NCBI GenBank assembly: GCA_913060845.1
Contig: CAJXVF010000005.1
Coordinates: 1 to 16,750 of the forward strand
Direction: 5' to 3'
Length of the DNA stretch: 16,750 nt
Source: an uncultured Alphaproteobacteria bacterium
Lineage (GTDB): Bacteria > Pseudomonadota > Alphaproteobacteria > Bin95
Shown here: positions 14,499 to 16,750 of the stretch, one piece after another
How positions within the stretch are numbered: the first letter of the stretch is position 1
Layout of the letters: every line of letters starts with the position of its first letter
Position numbers and translations under genes: made by a program
The notes under the pieces: model-generated
What the model was told of the DNA's origin: nothing
Databases searched by the model: none
The model's input: only the letters and a program-made list of their open reading frames with translations

Positions 14499-15800
14499 AT
14501 GAACGCGCCTGCGACAGCCAACGCCCTGCCGAAAGGCTTTTTCACCGCCAGTTTGAGTGAAGCGGACCCGGAACTTTTCGGCTCCGTCGCAAACGAGCTC
14601 GCCCGTCAGCAAGATCAGATTGAGCTGATCGCTAGCGAAAACATTGTGTCTCAAGCTGTGCTTGAAGCCCAAGGCAGCGTGCTCACTAATAAATACGCAG
14701 AAGGCTATCCGGGCCGTCGCTACTATGGTGGGTGCGAGTTTGTTGATGTTGCTGAACAATTGGCGATTGACCGGGCAAAGCGGCTCTTTGGCTGCTCTTT
14801 CGTCAACGTGCAGCCCCATTCAGGCGCGCAGGCAAACCAGGCGGCCTTCATGGCGATGGTACAGCCAGGCGACACGATCCTTGGCATGTCCTTGGCAGCT
14901 GGCGGACACTTAACCCACGGCGCTGCGCCCAATCAGTCCGGCAAATGGTTCAACGCTATTCAATATGGCGTGCGTAAAGACGATGGCCGGATTGATTTTG
15001 ACCAAGTCGAAAGCCTAGCCCTTGAGAACAAGCCGAAACTGATTATCGCAGGTGGGTCAGCCTATCCGCGCGAAATAGATTTTGCGCGTTTCAAGGACAT
15101 CGCAGACGAAGTCGGCGCAAAGTTTATGGTCGATATGGCTCATTTCTCAGGATTGGTGGCCACAGGCGTTCACCCAAGCCCACTGCCATTCGCTGATGTT
15201 GTGACAACGACCACCCATAAAACATTGCGTGGCCCCCGCGGCGGCATGGTGCTGTCGAATGATGATGCGCTTGGCAAAAAGATCAATTCCGCCGTATTCC
15301 CTGGGCTGCAAGGCGGCCCGCTGATGCACGTGATCGCCGCCAAAGCGGTCGCGTTTGGGGAGGCGTTGCAGCCAGAATTCCGCTCCTATGCCGAACGTGT
15401 CGTTGCGAACGCGCGGGCTTTGGCGGAAACGCTGAAAGCGAAGGGCATGGACATCGTCTCCGGCGGTACGGACACGCACTTGATGCTGGTTGACCTCCGC
15501 CCGCTCGGCCTGACAGGCCGGGATGCAGAAGCGAGCCTGGAGCGGTCAGGGCTGACCTGTAACAAGAACGCCATTCCGTTTGATACTGAAAAACCGGCTG
15601 TAACCTCGGGCCTCCGGCTCGGCTCTCCAGCAGGCACAACGCGCGGATTTGATGTGGCGGAATTCACCCGGATCGGTGAAATTATCGGGGACGTTCTGAA
15701 CGAACTTTCCAAGAGCAGTGAAAACAATGGGGCAGCAGAAGCCGCCGCCCGCGCCGAAGTGGATGCGCTCTGCAAGCGTTTCCCGATTTACGGCGCCTGA
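14499..15800 (+). CDS. glyA: Serine hydroxymethyltransferase
   Basis: PLP enzyme that converts serine and tetrahydrofolate to glycine and 5,10-methylene-tetrahydrofolate, the main source of one-carbon units. The 433-residue protein is full length for the family. Seen motifs: [11 protein letters not shown] (41-51), [38 protein letters not shown] (Asp212 and His215 contact PLP), and [15 protein letters not shown] with the Schiff-base Lys241. The ATG at 14499 has AGAGGAG at 14481-14487; extending to 14424 adds 25 residues without family character. Followed 24 nt later by nrdR, a common alphaproteobacterial order. Confidence 0.97.
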   Translation: MNAPATANALPKGFFTASLSEADPELFGSVANELARQQDQIELIASENIVSQAVLEAQGSVLTNKYAEGYPGRRYYGGCEFVDVAEQLAIDRAKRLFGCSFVNVQPHSGAQANQAAFMAMVQPGDTILGMSLAAGGHLTHGAAPNQSGKWFNAIQYGVRKDDGRIDFDQVESLALENKPKLIIAGGSAYPREIDFARFKDIADEVGAKFMVDMAHFSGLVATGVHPSPLPFADVVTTTTHKTLRGPRGGMVLSNDDALGKKINSAVFPGLQGGPLMHVIAAKAVAFGEALQPEFRSYAERVVANARALAETLKAKGMDIVSGGTDTHLMLVDLRPLGLTGRDAEASLERSGLTCNKNAIPFDTEKPAVTSGLRLGSPAGTTRGFDVAEFTRIGEIIGDVLNELSKSSENNGAAEAAARAEVDALCKRFPIYGA

Positions 15801-15824
15801 CGGACGAAAGCGGGAACCTGATTG

Positions 15825-16283
15825 ATGCGATGCCCATTCTGCGGCCATGACGACACCCAGGTGAAGGACTCCCGTCCGACGGAGGATAATGCCGCCATCC
15901 GTCGCCGCCGGGCTTGCCCTGAATGCGGCGCCCGCTTCACGACCTTCGAGCGCGTGCATCTGCGCGAACTGACGGTGGTTAAAGCCAACGGCAAGCGTGA
16001 AGTGTTTGAGCGCGACAAGATGGAGCGTTCGATGCGCGTGGCGCTCCGCAAACGCCCGGTAGAAGAAGATCGCATTAGCCGTGTCGTGACCTCAATGGTG
16101 CGCCGTTTGGAAACCATGGGCGAGACAGAAATTCCGGCAGCCCAGGTGGGCGAGTTGGTGATGGAAGCGCTGCGGTCACTCGATTCTGTGGCCTATGTTC
16201 GGTTTGCTTCTGTCTACAGAGATTTCCGTGAAGCCAAAGACTTCGAGGCGTTTATTGGCGCCTTGGATGAGGATGATATCTAA
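15825..16283 (+). CDS. nrdR: Transcriptional repressor NrdR
   Basis: ATP/dATP-sensing repressor of ribonucleotide reductase operons. The 152-residue protein is full length. An N-terminal zinc ribbon (Cys3, Cys6, Cys31, Cys34: [17 protein letters not shown] ... [17 protein letters not shown]) is followed by an ATP-cone domain (about 49-139, [20 protein letters not shown] ... [11 protein letters not shown]). The ATG at 15825 gives the canonical MRCPFCG start; the TTG just before it would only add one Met-like residue. It overlaps the ribD start by 11 nt, so the two are co-transcribed. No NrdR boxes were recognised in the window. Confidence 0.97.
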   Translation: MRCPFCGHDDTQVKDSRPTEDNAAIRRRRACPECGARFTTFERVHLRELTVVKANGKREVFERDKMERSMRVALRKRPVEEDRISRVVTSMVRRLETMGETEIPAAQVGELVMEALRSLDSVAYVRFASVYRDFREAKDFEAFIGALDEDDI

Positions 16284-16750
16284 ACTAACCACCCAGCATA
16301 TGCAGGCCGCCTTGGCTCTTGGTCGCCGCGGCTTAGGCCGCGTTTGGCCAAACCCAGCAGTTGGCTGCGTGATTGCGGATACCGCAGGCTATGTCGTTGG
16401 CCGTGGGTGGACCCAGCCGGGCGGGCGCCCCCATGCGGAAACGGAAGCGCTTAAACGCGCTGGAGACCGTGCGAAAGGCGGCACGGCCTACGTCACGCTG
16501 GAACCTTGCAGTCATACCGGCCAGACACCGCCGTGTGCAGAAGCGCTGATTAATGCTGGCATTGCCCGCGTCGTCGTGGCTTTGCAGGATCCCGACGGAC
16601 GGGTCTCCGGGCGCGGTATCGCGTTGCTTGAAGCTGCTGACATTGCTGTTGAAAAAAATGTTCTGGAGGCTGAAGCGCGGTTTGATCAGGCGGGCTTTCT
16701 GTCAAAGGTCGAGCAGGGGCGGCCTCTGATCGCACTTAAATCTGCAGCAA
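16273..16750 (+). CDS. ribD: Riboflavin biosynthesis protein RibD (N-terminal part, cut by window end)
   Basis: Bifunctional deaminase/reductase for the second and third steps of the riboflavin pathway. The visible 159 residues cover the deaminase domain. It has [11 protein letters not shown], the zinc ligand and general acid in HAETEAL, and the two zinc cysteines in [16 protein letters not shown], then [17 protein letters not shown] and the start of the linker to the reductase domain, which lies beyond the window. The start at 16273 ([20 protein letters not shown]) overlaps nrdR; ATGs at 16267 and 16300 are also in frame, but the latter would shorten the first helix and has no ribosome site. 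Confidence 0.94.
   Translation, partial: MISKLTTQHMQAALALGRRGLGRVWPNPAVGCVIADTAGYVVGRGWTQPGGRPHAETEALKRAGDRAKGGTAYVTLEPCSHTGQTPPCAEALINAGIARVVVALQDPDGRVSGRGIALLEAADIAVEKNVLEAEARFDQAGFLSKVEQGRPLIALKSAA

Overview
The window looks like part of an alphaproteobacterial chromosome of moderate GC. The strongest pointers are the glyA-nrdR-ribD gene order with a Lin0512-family gene next door, the style of the LutA/LutB proteins, and a Rieske-oxygenase/CoA-ligase catabolic operon. Genus and family cannot be read from the sequence. The first 49 bases are not genomic: they are an Illumina Nextera P7/i7/transposon-end adapter. The left edge is therefore an assembly-contig end, and the first gene is truncated by it.

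Layout. (1) 50-1343, minus: a serralysin-type (M10B) zinc metalloprotease with RTX calcium-binding repeats, carrying an apparent one-base frameshift near 245-248 and running off the contig end. (2) 1491-3667, plus: lutA-lutB, iron-sulfur subunits of L-lactate oxidation, with no lutC. (3) 3664-6081, minus: a second large RTX exoprotein, a seven-repeat FG-GAP beta-propeller followed by RTX repeats. An in-frame TAA splits it between blades 4 and 5. Its terminal stop codon and that of lutB share one CTAG. (4) 6308-12421, plus: a tightly packed six-gene operon with gaps of 2 to 8 nt. It encodes a beta-hydroxyacid dehydrogenase, Rieske oxygenase alpha and beta subunits, an AMP-forming acyl/aryl-CoA ligase, a MaoC-type double-hotdog protein and a glycerophosphodiester phosphodiesterase. 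(5) 12518-14322, minus: Lin0512-family protein, RmuC, and a 73-residue protein resembling a flagellar rod/hook protein reduced to its two ends. (6) 14499-16750, plus: glyA, nrdR and ribD (cut by the right edge).

How the genes fit together. The operon at 6308-12421 is the main accessory metabolic unit. The likely scheme is CoA activation of an aromatic or other carboxylic acid, Rieske oxygenation, dehydrogenation and hydration/dehydration; substrate and order of steps are unknown, and no ferredoxin or reductase is encoded here. lutAB feeds on lactate. The glyA-nrdR-ribD block is housekeeping (one-carbon metabolism, ribonucleotide reductase control, riboflavin synthesis). The two RTX genes are probably type I-secreted products. 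They are the only genes in the window with disrupted reading frames, and each is disrupted differently. No tRNA, rRNA, CRISPR array, insertion sequence or integrase was seen. No gene-free stretch exceeds 300 bases; the longest is 6082-6307.
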